Assembly: GCA_902506565.1 (NCBI GenBank)
Contig: LR732703.1
Location: 186,689-250,688 of the forward strand
Source: Burkholderiales bacterium 8X
Lineage (GTDB): Bacteria > Pseudomonadota > Gammaproteobacteria > Burkholderiales > Burkholderiaceae_C
Direction of reading: 5' to 3'
DNA length: 64,000 bases
In this document: positions 37,530 to 47,553 of the stretch, one piece after another
Position numbering within the stretch: the first letter of the stretch is position 1
Layout: the number at the start of each line of letters is the position of its first letter
Position numbers and translations under genes: made by a program
Notes under the pieces: generated by a model
Told to the model about the DNA's origin: nothing
Databases searched by the model: none
The model's input: only the letters and a program-made list of their open reading frames with translations

Positions 37530-38729
37530 TCAGCTGATGAAGTTGAAGAGCGACAGCTTCTGGATCTGCGCGTAGGAGCCCAGCGCAGCCGAGTACGCGG
37601 TCTGCTGGTTCTGGAATTCCGACAGCGCCTTCACCACGTCGAGATCCTCTGCGCGCGAGCGATCGCTTTCAAGCTGCAGGCTGCGCGACTCCTGCCGGTC
37701 GGTGATGTTGTCGACCTGGTTGAGCAGGTCGCCGGCTCGTCCGCGCGAGGCAGAAAGCCGTGCCATCCCGGAGTCGAGCTGGACCAGGGACTGCGCCACG
37801 TTCTGCGCCACCGCGCCATTGCTGCCGGCGTCGCGGATGCCCGTGATGGCCTGGTCGAGCACCTTGAACAGATCGATGCGGGTGCTGGGCGCCACTTCGA
37901 GCGAATTGCCGTTTTGCGGAACGCCGGTCGCCGCCAGGGAGATGCCGTCGAACTGGATGGCCTGGCCGCTCCGATACGGCTGCCCGGTCTGCAAGGTGGT
38001 GTTGGTCGTGGTGTCGACGATGTCGTAGGTGGTGTTGGCGCCATTGACCGCGAAGTCGATGCGGTAGGCATGGCCGGTGAGCGCTGTCGGGTCGCGCACC
38101 TGGCCGGCATTGCTCCAGACCTGGCTGGTGCCGGCGCCCTGCGCGGTCGTGAAGACGCCGTTGCCGGTCGGCACGTCCATCCAGGTCGCATGGCCGTCCA
38201 GCGTGGTCGGCACCGAGACCTCGCCGGCCGAAGCCTGGCCCGAGATGCCGTCGAACACCACGCCGGTGCCGACGTCGACGAACGGCGATTCGGTGCTGCC
38301 CAGGCCGCCGAAGAGCGCCTGGCCATTGGTGTCCTTGGTGTTCGCGTAGCCGAGGATCTGGTCGCGCAGCGTGGTGAGCTGCAGCGAAATGGTCGCCCGG
38401 TCGGTCGGGCTCAGCGAGGCATTGCCAGCCTGCACCACCAGGGTCCGGAAGTCCTGCACCGCCTTGACCGCATCGCCGAGCGCGGCTTCGGCCGTGGCGA
38501 CCGAGTTGCGCTGTACCTCGAGCGCACGCTGGTCGGTCGCGACCCGCGCCATCCGGGTAATGGCGCGTTCGGCCTGGGCGGCGCCGGTGGGGTCGTCGCT
38601 CGGGCGCAGCACCTTCTTGCTGGCGCTGAGCTGCTCCTGCAGCTTCGACATCTGGCTCTGCCGGATGGTGAGTTGGCGCACCGCACTGTCGTAGGTGTTG
38701 GCACTGCCGAGGCGGGTATTGACTGCCAT
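37530..38729 (-). CDS. flgL: Flagellar hook-filament junction protein FlgL (HAP3)
   Basis: A 399-residue junction protein linking hook-associated FlgK to the filament. Flagellin-like ends are conserved: RLGSANTYDSAVRQLTIRQS and SKKVLRPSDDPTGAAQAERA at the N-terminus, and FQNQQTAYSAALGSYAQIQK near the C-terminus, both coiled-coil forming. The middle (about 150-290) is a variable exposed domain. It lies 23 bp after flgK. Confidence 0.95.
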   Translation of the reverse strand: MAVNTRLGSANTYDSAVRQLTIRQSQMSKLQEQLSASKKVLRPSDDPTGAAQAERAITRMARVATDQRALEVQRNSVATAEAALGDAVKAVQDFRTLVVQAGNASLSPTDRATISLQLTTLRDQILGYANTKDTNGQALFGGLGSTESPFVDVGTGVVFDGISGQASAGEVSVPTTLDGHATWMDVPTGNGVFTTAQGAGTSQVWSNAGQVRDPTALTGHAYRIDFAVNGANTTYDIVDTTTNTTLQTGQPYRSGQAIQFDGISLAATGVPQNGNSLEVAPSTRIDLFKVLDQAITGIRDAGSNGAVAQNVAQSLVQLDSGMARLSASRGRAGDLLNQVDNITDRQESRSLQLESDRSRAEDLDVVKALSEFQNQQTAYSAALGSYAQIQKLSLFNFIS

Positions 38730-38752
38730 GCTCTTTCCTTCTCGTCGATCGT

Positions 38753-40636
38753 TCAGCGCATGCCTTGCAGCAGGGTGTCGAACACGTTCTGCGCGATCTG
38801 GATCATCTTGGCCGAAGCCTGGTAGGCCTGCTGGTATTGCAGCAGCTTGGCCGCCTCTTCGTCCAGGTTCACGCCCGAGACGCTGGTGCGCTGGGTTTCG
38901 AGGCTGGTCGCGATCGAGCTCGAGATGCCGGCCGCGTACTGGGCGCTCTGCGCGCGCACGCCGACCTCGGCCATCAGGCTCGCATAGCCGTCGGATATCG
39001 GCGCGCCGTCGAACATCACCTTGTCGCGCAAGGCGAGCAGCGCGCCCGCGTTGCCGGCGTTCAGGTTGGAGTAGCCCGGCGTCGCCGCCTGGATGGTGAT
39101 GGTGTCGCCGGCCTTGGGCGTACCCGTGAGGGTCAACTGCCAGCCGTTGAAGCTGATCGGCTGCCCTGCTGCATAGCTCTGCCCGGTCGGATTGCCGGTA
39201 CCGGCACCGCTGATGTCGAAGGTGCCCGCCGCGGTGAAGGTGAGGGTGACCGTGGACTGCGTGTTCGCGTTGGCCGCGGTCGCCGCGAGCGAGCCGATCT
39301 TTACCGTGCCGGTGTTGGCCGCGGCCACCCGCGCCTCGATCGGGCTGGCCGCCGCCAGTTCGCGCGGCGAGTTCAGGACCGTGGTCATGTTGCCCGCGGC
39401 CGATGCGTAGGGCCGCAGCAAAAAGCCGTCGCCGACGGCCGCGGCGCCGCTGTCGACCGAGAGCGTCAGGCCGTCGATGTCGATCGGCATCGGGCCGGTG
39501 AAGCTGGTGAGCTTGCCGTCCGAAAGCCGCAGCACGTCCACGCCGGCGGCGGTGAATTTGAGCTGGTAGGACGACGGCTCCATCGCGGTCGTGTCCTTGA
39601 CCACGGCGCCCACCACCGCGTTGCCGGTGTTGCCGTTCGCGGGCATGGCGTCCGGTATCTCGATCGGCTTGAAGAAATCGCCACCGGGCCGCCCCTCGAG
39701 GTCGATGCCCATCCGGTGTTGAGCGTTGACCTCGATCGAGATCGCGAGCGCCATCCGGCCAAGCCCGTCGCGGGCCGCGGCCAGGTCGGAATTCTGGAAG
39801 TGCAGCAGACCGGCCACCGCGCCGCCGCCGAGCATGTTGTCGTCGAGCACGGCGGTGAGCGCGCCGCGCGTCATCGCGAGCTTGCTGGTGCCGTTCTCGG
39901 CCTGGATCAAGGCGACCGGCGTCGCCGACTTGCCCAGCACCAGCGTCTGGCCGCTCACGAACACGTTGAGCGATCCATCGTCGGCGGCCACGGTGTGGGT
40001 CTGCACCTGCTGGTTCAGATCGCGCAGCAGCTGGTCGCGCTGGTCGAGCAGGTCGTTGGGGCTCTGGCTGCCGCCATTGGAGAGGCTGATCTTCTCGTTG
40101 AGCTGCGCGATCTGCGCGGCCAGGCTGTTGATGGTCTTGACCGAATCGCCGAGCTGCGCGTTCACGCCGCGCTGCAGGTCGTCGAGGCTGGTCTGCGCGT
40201 TGCGAAAGCGGGCCGAGAGTTCGTCCGCGCGGGTGATCACCACGTTGCGGGCGGTCACGTCGGTCGGCGTGCTGGCCACGTCCGAGAAGCCGTTGATCAT
40301 GTCGGTCACGGCGGCGCCGAGACCGCTCTTGCCGCCCTGGAAGATGTCCTCCAGCGAGGTGAGGCGGTCGGCGCGTGCGACGTCCATCGCCTGCACCGAC
40401 TGGGCCAGCGTCGCCTGGCGCGTCAGGAACTCGTTGTGCGCGCGTTCGATGCCCACCACCTCGACGCCCTTGCCGATGTAGCCGGCGCCGGTGTATTGGC
40501 CGGACACCTGCTGCATGACCGTGGTCTGGCGCGAATAGCCGACCGTCGATGCGTTCGCGATGTTGTGGCCGGTGGTCGACAGCGCGATCTGGTTGGCAAG
40601 CAGGGCGCGCGAGCCCAGGTTGAGAAGCGAACTCAT
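38753..40636 (-). CDS. flgK: Flagellar hook-associated protein FlgK (HAP1)
   Basis: A 627-residue FlgK. LALSTTGHNIANASTVGYSR-type rod/hook N-terminus (ALLANQIALSTTGHNIANAS) and the C-terminal VNLDEEAAKLLQYQQAYQAS are signatures. The central region is a variable domain. Its start overlaps the flgJ stop by 4 bp, so it is translationally coupled. It is secreted by the flagellar type III apparatus after the hook is complete. Confidence 0.96.
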   Translation of the reverse strand: MSSLLNLGSRALLANQIALSTTGHNIANASTVGYSRQTTVMQQVSGQYTGAGYIGKGVEVVGIERAHNEFLTRQATLAQSVQAMDVARADRLTSLEDIFQGGKSGLGAAVTDMINGFSDVASTPTDVTARNVVITRADELSARFRNAQTSLDDLQRGVNAQLGDSVKTINSLAAQIAQLNEKISLSNGGSQSPNDLLDQRDQLLRDLNQQVQTHTVAADDGSLNVFVSGQTLVLGKSATPVALIQAENGTSKLAMTRGALTAVLDDNMLGGGAVAGLLHFQNSDLAAARDGLGRMALAISIEVNAQHRMGIDLEGRPGGDFFKPIEIPDAMPANGNTGNAVVGAVVKDTTAMEPSSYQLKFTAAGVDVLRLSDGKLTSFTGPMPIDIDGLTLSVDSGAAAVGDGFLLRPYASAAGNMTTVLNSPRELAAASPIEARVAAANTGTVKIGSLAATAANANTQSTVTLTFTAAGTFDISGAGTGNPTGQSYAAGQPISFNGWQLTLTGTPKAGDTITIQAATPGYSNLNAGNAGALLALRDKVMFDGAPISDGYASLMAEVGVRAQSAQYAAGISSSIATSLETQRTSVSGVNLDEEAAKLLQYQQAYQASAKMIQIAQNVFDTLLQGMR

Positions 40637-41511
40637 GCTTGCGACCTCTGGATCTGGAGCGTGGTGTTGATCGCCCGGCTGAGCTTGGACGCGTAAGCCG
40701 GGTCGGTCGCGTAACCGGCCCGCTGCAGCTCGGTCGCGTAGCTCACGGCCGAGCCGGTGCTGGCACGGGCTTGCGCATAGCGCGGGCTCTCGCCGATGAG
40801 GCGTGCGTAGTCGCGGAACGATTCCTCGAAGGAGTTGTACGCGCGGAACTTGGCGGTCATCTTGCGCGGCTCGCCGTCGATGTATTCGGTGGTCGTGATC
40901 TCGGCGACCTTGCCGGTCCAGCCGGCGCCGGCCTTGATGCCGAACAGGTTGAAGCTGTTGCTGCCGTCGGCGTTGCGGATTTCGCTCCGGCCCCAGCCGG
41001 TCTCGTGGCCGGCCTGGCCGACCATGAAGCTCGCCGGGATGCCGGTCGCCTGCGCCACGCGTTCGGCCGCGTCGGTGTGCTGGGCCACGAAGCCGCTCTG
41101 GCTGGCGCTCGGGTTCACGGCGCTCGAGCCGCCGGTTGCGCCCAGGCGGCCTGCGCCGCCCAGCGACACGGTCGACACCCCGTTGGCGCCGCCGGTCATC
41201 TGCTGGGTCAGCTGGCGCGTGATGGCGTCGGTCAGGCCGCCCGGCATGCCGGCCAGCTGCACCGCGAACTGCTGGTCCATGAGGTCGGTGCCGAGCTTCT
41301 CGCCGTCGCTGTCCATCAGGCCGGACTTCATGGTCGCTTCGCGCATGCTCTTGATCAGCTCGCGCATGAAGAGCGATTCGAACTGCTTGGCCGCTTCCTT
41401 GGCCGCCTTGGGGTCGTTGCTGCCGGCCGCGAGCTTGAGCGTGTCGAGCGAGCGGGCATCCGCCGCCAGGCTGTTCGACGGCATCGAAGGAATCGAAGTG
41501 GGCAACGCCAT
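40633..41511 (-). CDS. flgJ: Flagellar rod assembly protein/muramidase FlgJ
   Basis: A 292-residue bifunctional FlgJ. The N-terminal rod-scaffold domain (about 20-110) has AKQFESLFMRELIKSMREAT and QQFAVQLAG. The C-terminal GH73-type glucosaminidase domain (about 140-290) has FMVGQAGHETGWGRSEIRN, containing the catalytic Glu, then FNLFGIKAG and FRAYNSFEESFRDYARLI. It cuts peptidoglycan so the rod can pass. It is followed by flgK with a 4-bp overlap. Confidence 0.95.
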   Translation of the reverse strand: MALPTSIPSMPSNSLAADARSLDTLKLAAGSNDPKAAKEAAKQFESLFMRELIKSMREATMKSGLMDSDGEKLGTDLMDQQFAVQLAGMPGGLTDAITRQLTQQMTGGANGVSTVSLGGAGRLGATGGSSAVNPSASQSGFVAQHTDAAERVAQATGIPASFMVGQAGHETGWGRSEIRNADGSNSFNLFGIKAGAGWTGKVAEITTTEYIDGEPRKMTAKFRAYNSFEESFRDYARLIGESPRYAQARASTGSAVSYATELQRAGYATDPAYASKLSRAINTTLQIQRSQA

Positions 41512-41553
41512 CTCAGCGCTCCTGCATCCGGAAGGAAGGACGGGCGAGGCGGG

Positions 41554-42717
41554 TCATATCACCTCCAGTTCGGCGGTGAGCGCACCGGAGGCCTTGATCG
41601 CCTGCAGGATCGCCAGCAGGTCCTGCGGCGTCGCGCCCAGCGCGTTCAATGCCCGAACCACGTCGGCGAGCTGCGGTGCGGCGGGTACCTGGTAGAGGAT
41701 GCCCGGCTCCTGCTTGATCTGGATGCTGGCCTGCTCGGCCACCACGGTCTGCCCGCCCGAAAGCGGCGCCGGCTGGCTCACGACCGGAGTCGAGCTGATG
41801 GTGACCGACAGGTTGCCGTGCGCGATGGCGCAAGGGCCGAGCGTCACCGCCTGGTTCAGCACGATCGAGCCGGTGCGGGCGTTGATCACCACCTTGGCCG
41901 CCGGTGCGGATTGCTCCAGCGTGAGCTCCTCGAGCTCCGCGATGAAGTTGACACGGGCATTGGCATCGGTCGGCGCGCGGACTTCGACCGTGCGGCCGTC
42001 CAGCGCACGCGCGGCACCGGCGCCGAGACGCTTGTCGATGGCCTGCGCCACCCGGCGCGCGGTCTGGAAGTCGGAGGCGTTGAGGCCGAGCGTGACGCTG
42101 TCGCCTTCGAGCAGCGGCGAGGGCACCGCGCGCTCGACCTGGGCGCCGCCCGGCACCCGGCCCGCGCTCAGGTGGTTGATCTGGACCTTGCTGCCGCCGG
42201 CTGCCGCGCCGGCGCCGCCGACCACCACGTTGCCTTGCGCCAGGGCATAGATCTCGCCATCGGCGCCGCGCATTGGGGTCGCCACCAGCGTGCCGCCCTT
42301 CAGCGACTTGGCATTGCCCATCGACGACACGTTGATGTCGATCTGCTGGCCCGGCTGCGCAAAAGCCGGCAGCTGGGCGGTGATGATCACCGCCGCCACG
42401 TTCTTCAGCTGCAGCTGCGAGGCCCGGTTGTCCGGCAGCGTGATGCCCAGCTGCTGGAGGTAGTTGGCCACGCTCTGCGTGGTGTAGGGCATCTGGGTGG
42501 TCTGGTCGCCGGTGCCGTCCAGGCCGACCACCAGGCCGTAGCCGGTCAGCTGGTTGCTCCGCACGCCCTGCACTGCCGCGATCTCCTTGATGCGGACCGC
42601 GTGGGCCGGTGCCAGGAGCGCGAAGCCGAGCAGCAGCCCGGCGGCGATTCGGCCGGCACGGCTGGCGAGCCGGGCGGCCGCGGAAATCGATGAAGCGAAG
42701 GAGGATGAGCAGGGCAT
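41554..42717 (-). CDS. flgI: Flagellar P-ring protein FlgI
   Basis: A 387-residue P-ring protein that surrounds the rod in peptidoglycan. The signal peptide (residues 1-40) ends LLAPAHA|VRIKE. RSNQLTGYGLVVGLDGTGD, MPYTTQSVANYLQQLGI and NVAAVIITAQLPAFAQPGQQ are diagnostic. ATG 42717 is the only upstream in-frame start; no clear ribosome site was seen. A 128-bp gap with two hairpins separates it from flgH. Confidence 0.95.
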   Translation of the reverse strand: MPCSSSFASSISAAARLASRAGRIAAGLLLGFALLAPAHAVRIKEIAAVQGVRSNQLTGYGLVVGLDGTGDQTTQMPYTTQSVANYLQQLGITLPDNRASQLQLKNVAAVIITAQLPAFAQPGQQIDINVSSMGNAKSLKGGTLVATPMRGADGEIYALAQGNVVVGGAGAAAGGSKVQINHLSAGRVPGGAQVERAVPSPLLEGDSVTLGLNASDFQTARRVAQAIDKRLGAGAARALDGRTVEVRAPTDANARVNFIAELEELTLEQSAPAAKVVINARTGSIVLNQAVTLGPCAIAHGNLSVTISSTPVVSQPAPLSGGQTVVAEQASIQIKQEPGILYQVPAAPQLADVVRALNALGATPQDLLAILQAIKASGALTAELEVI

Positions 42718-42786
42718 GGCAGCAAGCAGAAGGTCGGTAATGGCTATTGGGCCATTCGATGCAGGTGCGTGGTCCCTGGATAAAAG

Positions 42787-42840
42787 GGGCTTCGGTCCCC
42801 CAGTTCGCTGGATGGGCGGGCCGGCTGGGCGCGGCCCGCC
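42787..42840 (-). other. Two hairpins in the flgH-flgI gap
   Basis: A 9-bp stem GGCGGGCCG/CGGCCCGCC (42815-42840) starts 5 bp after the flgH stop. It is followed in the transcript by a short GGGG...CCCC stem and TTTT. This could give partial termination inside the operon. Confidence 0.45.
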
Positions 42841-42845
42841 GGCCG

Positions 42846-43589
42846 TCAGAACGGCAGGACGTTCATGAAGAAACGGTTGAGCCAGGGCATCGTCTGCACC
42901 TCGCCCTGCGCGCCGCGGCCGCGCGATTCGATCCGCACGTTGGCGACCTGGGTCGAGCTCACCGTGCTGCCGGCCTGGATCGCCCGCGGATCGATCGTGC
43001 CGCTGAAGCGCAACACGTCCACGTTCTGGTTCACGCCGATCTGCTTTTCGCCGGTCACGACCAGGTGGCCGTTCGGCAGCACGTCCACCACCGTGGCGGT
43101 GATCGAGCCGTGGAAGGTGTTCGCGCTCTCGGTGCCGCCCTTGCCGGCGAAGTTCTGGCCGGAGTTGGCGGTGGCGCTCGCCCGGTTGAACGAGTTGGCC
43201 GACAGGAAGGGCAGGGCCGAGATGCCGGCGTCGATGCCGCTCTTCTTGTCGATGGTGGAGGTCGACTTCTGGCTCGCGCTCACGTTCTCGATGATCGCGA
43301 TGGTCACGTTGTCGCCGACCAGCCGCGCCCGGCGGTCCTCGAAAAGCGGCCGGTAGTTGACGGTATGGAAGAGGCTGCCGGTGGCCGGCCGCGGCGCGAC
43401 CAGCGGCGAGCTCGCGACCGGCGGCGGCGTGGTCACCGGCATGTCGACCTGCGGCGTGTTGGCGAGGGTGCTGCAGCCGACCGCGAGCGACGAGGCGGCG
43501 AGCGCGAGGGCGATGCGCCACGACCCGGCCACGCGAGCCGCGACAGCTGCGAGAGCCGCGACAGCCACCAAGGGAGAAAGCGATTTCAT
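42846..43589 (-). CDS. flgH: Flagellar L-ring lipoprotein FlgH
   Basis: A 247-residue outer-membrane L-ring protein. The lipobox LAVGC places the lipidated Cys at 39, after an unusually long signal; a later start would shorten it. [28 protein letters not shown] (read in two parts) and [20 protein letters not shown] are signatures. The 5' end contains near-repeats of GCCGCGACAGC. The start overlaps the flgG stop by 4 bp. Confidence 0.95.
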   Translation of the reverse strand: MKSLSPLVAVAALAAVAARVAGSWRIALALAASSLAVGCSTLANTPQVDMPVTTPPPVASSPLVAPRPATGSLFHTVNYRPLFEDRRARLVGDNVTIAIIENVSASQKSTSTIDKKSGIDAGISALPFLSANSFNRASATANSGQNFAGKGGTESANTFHGSITATVVDVLPNGHLVVTGEKQIGVNQNVDVLRFSGTIDPRAIQAGSTVSSTQVANVRIESRGRGAQGEVQTMPWLNRFFMNVLPF

Positions 43590-44368
43590 AGTTGTCCGAG
43601 CTTCTGCAGCATCTGGTCGCTGGTCTGGATCGCCTTCGAGTTCATCTCGTAGGCGCGCTGGGTCTGGATCATCGAGACCAGTTCCTGCACCACGTTCACG
43701 TTCGAGGTCTCCAGGAAGCCCTGCATCACCGTGCCGAGGCCGTTGGTGCCGGCGGTGCCGCCGTTCGGCTGGCCCGAGGCCGCGGTTTCGGCATAGAGGT
43801 TCTCGCCGCGCGGCTCCAAGCCGGCCGGATTGATGAAGTTCGCGAGCGCCAATTGGCCGATCGCCTGGGGCGCCGCTTGCCCGGAAAGCGTGGCGGAGAC
43901 CGTGCCGTCGTTCGAGATGCTGACGTTGGTGGCACCGGTCGGCACCGTGATGCCGTTGGCGACCGGCAGGCCCGAAGAGGTCACCAGCCGGCCTTGCGCG
44001 TCGACCTGGAACGAGCCGTCGCGGGTGTAGCCGATGGTGCCGTCGGGCTGGGTCACCTGGAAGAAGCCGTTGCCCTTGATGGCGACGTCGAGCATGTTGT
44101 TGGTCTGCTGCATGCTGCCTTGCGAGAAGGAGCGGCTGGTGGCGACGGTGCGCACGCCCAGGCCGAGCTGCAGCCCGGTCGGCAGCTGCGATTGCTCGGT
44201 GCTGTTGGCGCCGACCTGCCGCAGGTTCTGGTACATCAGGTCCTGGAACACCGCGTTGGCGCGCTTGAAGCCGGTGGTCGAGACGTTGGCCAGGTTGTGC
44301 GAGATGACGTCCAGCTGGGTTTGCTGGGCTTCCATGCCGGTCTTCGAGATCCAGAGCGAATTGATCAT
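43586..44368 (-). CDS. flgG: Flagellar distal rod protein FlgG
   Basis: A 260-residue distal rod protein. [20 protein letters not shown], then [20 protein letters not shown], is the classic N-terminus. The C-terminal [20 protein letters not shown] completes the rod/hook pattern. It lies 26 bp after flgF and is coupled to flgH. Confidence 0.97.
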   Translation of the reverse strand: MINSLWISKTGMEAQQTQLDVISHNLANVSTTGFKRANAVFQDLMYQNLRQVGANSTEQSQLPTGLQLGLGVRTVATSRSFSQGSMQQTNNMLDVAIKGNGFFQVTQPDGTIGYTRDGSFQVDAQGRLVTSSGLPVANGITVPTGATNVSISNDGTVSATLSGQAAPQAIGQLALANFINPAGLEPRGENLYAETAASGQPNGGTAGTNGLGTVMQGFLETSNVNVVQELVSMIQTQRAYEMNSKAIQTSDQMLQKLGQL

Positions 44369-44394
44369 GAGGGAGTCCTGTGGCGACGCGGGCT

Positions 44395-45132
44395 TCAGCC
44401 CACGCTGAGCAGCTGCGCTGCGGATTTGTCGGAGCTTTCGGCGGTCTGCAGGAGCCGCGTCTGCTGCTCGAACTGGCGGGCGGCGGCGATCATGCCGACC
44501 ATGGTCTCGACCGGGTTCACGTTCGAGCCTTCGAGTGCGCCGACTTCGAGCCGGGCGTTGGCGTCGGTCGGCAGCGGGTCCTGGGTCGCGGTGCGAAACA
44601 GCCCGTCGTCGCTGCGCCGCACCGGCTCGTCCCGGTTGGCGGTCGCGAGCTTGATGCGGCCGATGGTCGAGGACGGCGCGTCGCCGGTCTTGGTGGTCAC
44701 GGTGCCGTCGCTGCCGACCGAGATTTCGGCGCCGGGCGGCACGTCGATCGGCGCGCCGCCGTCGCTCAGCACCATGAGGCCGCTGGTGGTGGTCAGCGTG
44801 CCTTCCGGCGAAACCTGGAACGCGCCTTCGCGGGTATAGGCCTCGGTGCCGTCCAACCCCTGCACCGCGAACCAGCTGCTGCCCTGCGGCACCATGTCGA
44901 GCGCGCGGCCGGTGCGCTGGATGGCGCCCGGCTTGTCGTCGTGGCCCGAGGTGGCTTCCATCGCGAACACCCGGGTGCTGGCGCCGTCGCCGCGCAGCGG
45001 CACCGCGCGAAAGGTCGAAAGCTCCTGGCGAAAGCCCTGCGTCGATGCGTTCGCCAAATTGTTGGCGAGCACGGTCTGCCTTTGGGCGGCGGCGTTGGCG
45101 CCGCTCATGGCCGTGTAGATCAGGTGGTCCAT
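44395..45132 (-). CDS. flgF: Flagellar proximal rod protein FlgF
   Basis: A 245-residue rod protein. [20 protein letters not shown] and [20 protein letters not shown] are typical, and [20 protein letters not shown] closes it. It is shorter than FlgG by 15 residues, as expected. It sits 31 bp after flgE. Confidence 0.96.
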   Translation of the reverse strand: MDHLIYTAMSGANAAAQRQTVLANNLANASTQGFRQELSTFRAVPLRGDGASTRVFAMEATSGHDDKPGAIQRTGRALDMVPQGSSWFAVQGLDGTEAYTREGAFQVSPEGTLTTTSGLMVLSDGGAPIDVPPGAEISVGSDGTVTTKTGDAPSSTIGRIKLATANRDEPVRRSDDGLFRTATQDPLPTDANARLEVGALEGSNVNPVETMVGMIAAARQFEQQTRLLQTAESSDKSAAQLLSVG

Positions 45133-45163
45133 CGGTGGGGGCTTTCGAGCTTGCGTCTATCGA

Positions 45164-46381
45164 TCAGCGCAGGTTGACCAGGGTCGACATGATCTGGTCC
45201 TGGGTCTTGATGGTCTGGGCGTTGGCCTGGTAGGAACGCTGCGCGGTCATCATGTTGACGAGCTCGGCGGTCAGGTCGACGTTCGACTCTTCGAGTGCGC
45301 CCGAACGCAGCGCGCCGAAGGTGCCTTCGCCCGGGGCGCCGCGCACCGGCTGGCCCGAGGCCGCGGTTTCCTTCCAGTAGCCGCCGCCGGTCGGCGAGAG
45401 GCCCTGTGCATTGCGGAAGTTCACCAGCGCGATCTGGCCGGCCGACTGGGTCTGGCCGTTCGAGTAGCTGGCGGTGATGACGCCGCTGTCCTCGATCTTC
45501 AAGCCGGTCAGCTGGCCTGCGGTGTAGCCGTCCTGCGTCAGGTCCGACACCGTGAAGCGCGAGTTGACCTGGTTCATCTTGCCGAGGTCGAGCGCGACCG
45601 TGAAGGTCTGGGCCGGATCGTTCGGCGAGGCCAGCGTCAGGTTCGGGATGGTCGAGTTGGCCACGTCCAGGCTGCCGTCCGAGGTGAAGCTCACCTGGAA
45701 CGGCGTCGAGGCGGCGGCGTCGCTGCCGTTGATGCTGGTGTAGACGTTCCAGGTGTTGTTCGCGGTCTTCTGGAAGTACATGCCGACCGGCACTTCGAGG
45801 CCCTGCGAATCGAAGGCGGTGAGCGAGGTGCCGTAGGTGGTCAGGGGCGTCGGCGGCGTGACCGACGAGGCCACCACCGCATTGGCGTCGAGCGTGATCT
45901 CGGCCGCCATCTTGGTGGTCTGCTTGGCCGGGATCGGCGTGCCGGTCGGCAGGCGCAGCGGCAGCGTGTCGAAGCTCTGGCGCACGCCGTCGGTGCTGGT
46001 CGGGTAGCCCATCACCTGGGCGCCCGAGTTGGTGATGATGTTGCCTTCCTTGTCGAGCTTGAAGTTGCCAGCTCGGGTGTACGAGGTCGCGCCGTCGGTG
46101 CCCTTGACCTGGAAGAAGCCGCCGCCGTTGATCGCGACGTCCAGGCTGTTGCCGGTGATGGTGAGGGTGCCCTGGTTGAACTGCTGCGACACGGTGCCCA
46201 CCTCGACCCCCAGGCCGACGTTGGTGCCGCCGATGCCGCCGGCCGCGCTCGCATACACCTCGGCGAATTCGGCGCGCGAGGACTTCATGCCGACCGTGCC
46301 CGCATTGGCGATGTTGTGGCCGATGACGTCGAGGTTGCGGCTCGATGCGTTGAGACCCGAAAGGCCTTGCTGGAAACTCAT
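45164..46381 (-). CDS. flgE: Flagellar hook protein FlgE
   Basis: A 405-residue hook subunit that forms the universal joint. MSFQQGLSGLNASSRNLDVI, then GHNIANAGTVGMKSSRAEFA, is the family start. The C-terminal VDLTAELVNMMTAQRSYQAN is the matching helix. CAGGAG lies upstream of ATG 46381, which is chosen over a longer in-frame start. Confidence 0.97.
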   Translation of the reverse strand: MSFQQGLSGLNASSRNLDVIGHNIANAGTVGMKSSRAEFAEVYASAAGGIGGTNVGLGVEVGTVSQQFNQGTLTITGNSLDVAINGGGFFQVKGTDGATSYTRAGNFKLDKEGNIITNSGAQVMGYPTSTDGVRQSFDTLPLRLPTGTPIPAKQTTKMAAEITLDANAVVASSVTPPTPLTTYGTSLTAFDSQGLEVPVGMYFQKTANNTWNVYTSINGSDAAASTPFQVSFTSDGSLDVANSTIPNLTLASPNDPAQTFTVALDLGKMNQVNSRFTVSDLTQDGYTAGQLTGLKIEDSGVITASYSNGQTQSAGQIALVNFRNAQGLSPTGGGYWKETAASGQPVRGAPGEGTFGALRSGALEESNVDLTAELVNMMTAQRSYQANAQTIKTQDQIMSTLVNLR

Positions 46382-46412
46382 GGAAATGCTCCTGGGAGAA
46401 AAGGGTGGAAGT

Positions 46413-47096
46413 TCAGAGAACGGCGCGCACGCTGCTGTAGGGCGTGCTTCCACCGTTGAGGAGGGTGAGACTGAGGGCGCCGTCCGCGCCGCTGCCGACG
46501 GCGACCACCTTGTCGCGCATCAGCGGGGTCGCCGCGACCGGGTCGGCGCCGTTCTTGGCGACGACCGTGAACTTGAGCGGCGTGTCCGCCGGGTACTTGC
46601 TGCTGTCCAGCGAGAAGCCGTGCTGGCCGGCAGCGAGCTTGCCGAGCGAGACCGTGTCGATCACCTGGCCGCCGGCAGTGCTGACCTGGATCTTCACGTC
46701 GGTGGCGGCCGCATCCAGCTGCACCGCGCCGACGGCGGTCTGCGCCTCGGTGTCGAACGCCAGCTGGTTGCCCTCTGCCAGCACGCCGTGGCCGACCAGG
46801 TTGCCGGCCTGCAGCACCTGCATCGCGGACATCTGCGTGGCCATGTTCTTCATGGTGTCGTTCAGGCCCTGGATGCCGGTGACCGTGTTGATCTGCGCGA
46901 TCTGCGAGGTCATCTGCGCGTTGTCCATCGGGTTCATCGGATCCTGGTTGTTCATCTGCGCGACCAGCAGCTTCAAGAACCGGTCCTGCGCCTGCGCGGC
47001 ATTGGTCGTGGTCACCGAGTTCGAGTCGGTGGCCGAGGTCGGGCTGTAGGTGTAGCCCGGGGTGGCGAGGCTGTTGGTGGCGGCGGTGGTGGTCAT
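46413..47096 (-). CDS. flgD: Flagellar hook cap protein FlgD
   Basis: A 227-residue scaffold for hook assembly. The N-terminal DRFLKLLVAQMNNQDPMNPM motif and DNAQMTSQIAQINTVTGIQ are diagnostic. The C-terminal half contains the FlgD Ig-like and Tudor-like domain. The start at 47096 gives the normal length; earlier in-frame codons overlap flgC. Confidence 0.96.
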   Translation of the reverse strand: MTTTAATNSLATPGYTYSPTSATDSNSVTTTNAAQAQDRFLKLLVAQMNNQDPMNPMDNAQMTSQIAQINTVTGIQGLNDTMKNMATQMSAMQVLQAGNLVGHGVLAEGNQLAFDTEAQTAVGAVQLDAAATDVKIQVSTAGGQVIDTVSLGKLAAGQHGFSLDSSKYPADTPLKFTVVAKNGADPVAATPLMRDKVVAVGSGADGALSLTLLNGGSTPYSSVRAVL

Positions 47097-47125
47097 CGGT
47101 GCTTTCGTTCGTTCGTTCGCGCGGA

Positions 47126-47551
47126 TCACTGACCCATCTGCAGCGTCTTGAGCAGCAGGGTCTTGGCGGTGTTCATGACTTCGACGTTGTTCTGGTAGGA
47201 GCGCGAGGCGGAGATCATGTTGACCATCTCCTCCACCGCGTTCACGTTGGAATGGGTGACATAGCCCTGCGCGTCGGCCATCGGGTTGGCCGGCTCGTGC
47301 ACCTTTCGGCCGGGGGCCTGGTTCTCGGTGATCTGGTCGACCCTGACGCCGGCACTGGCGCCGAGGTTGGCGCCGTTGCTTTCGTCGCCCAGCTTCACGG
47401 TCTGGAACACCACCTGGCGCGCCTTGTAGGGCTGACCGTCGGGGCCGGCCACCGCATCTGCATTGGCCAGGTTGCTGGCGACCACGTTGAGCCGCTGCGA
47501 CTGCGCGCTGACGGCGCTGCCGGAGATGCCGAAGATCGAGAACATCGACAT
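47126..47551 (-). CDS. flgC: Flagellar proximal rod protein FlgC
   Basis: A 141-residue rod protein. [20 protein letters not shown] with NLANADAV, and the terminal [20 protein letters not shown] are canonical. It begins 2 bp after the flgB stop. Confidence 0.97.
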   Translation of the reverse strand: MSMFSIFGISGSAVSAQSQRLNVVASNLANADAVAGPDGQPYKARQVVFQTVKLGDESNGANLGASAGVRVDQITENQAPGRKVHEPANPMADAQGYVTHSNVNAVEEMVNMISASRSYQNNVEVMNTAKTLLLKTLQMGQ

Positions 47552-47553
47552 GG

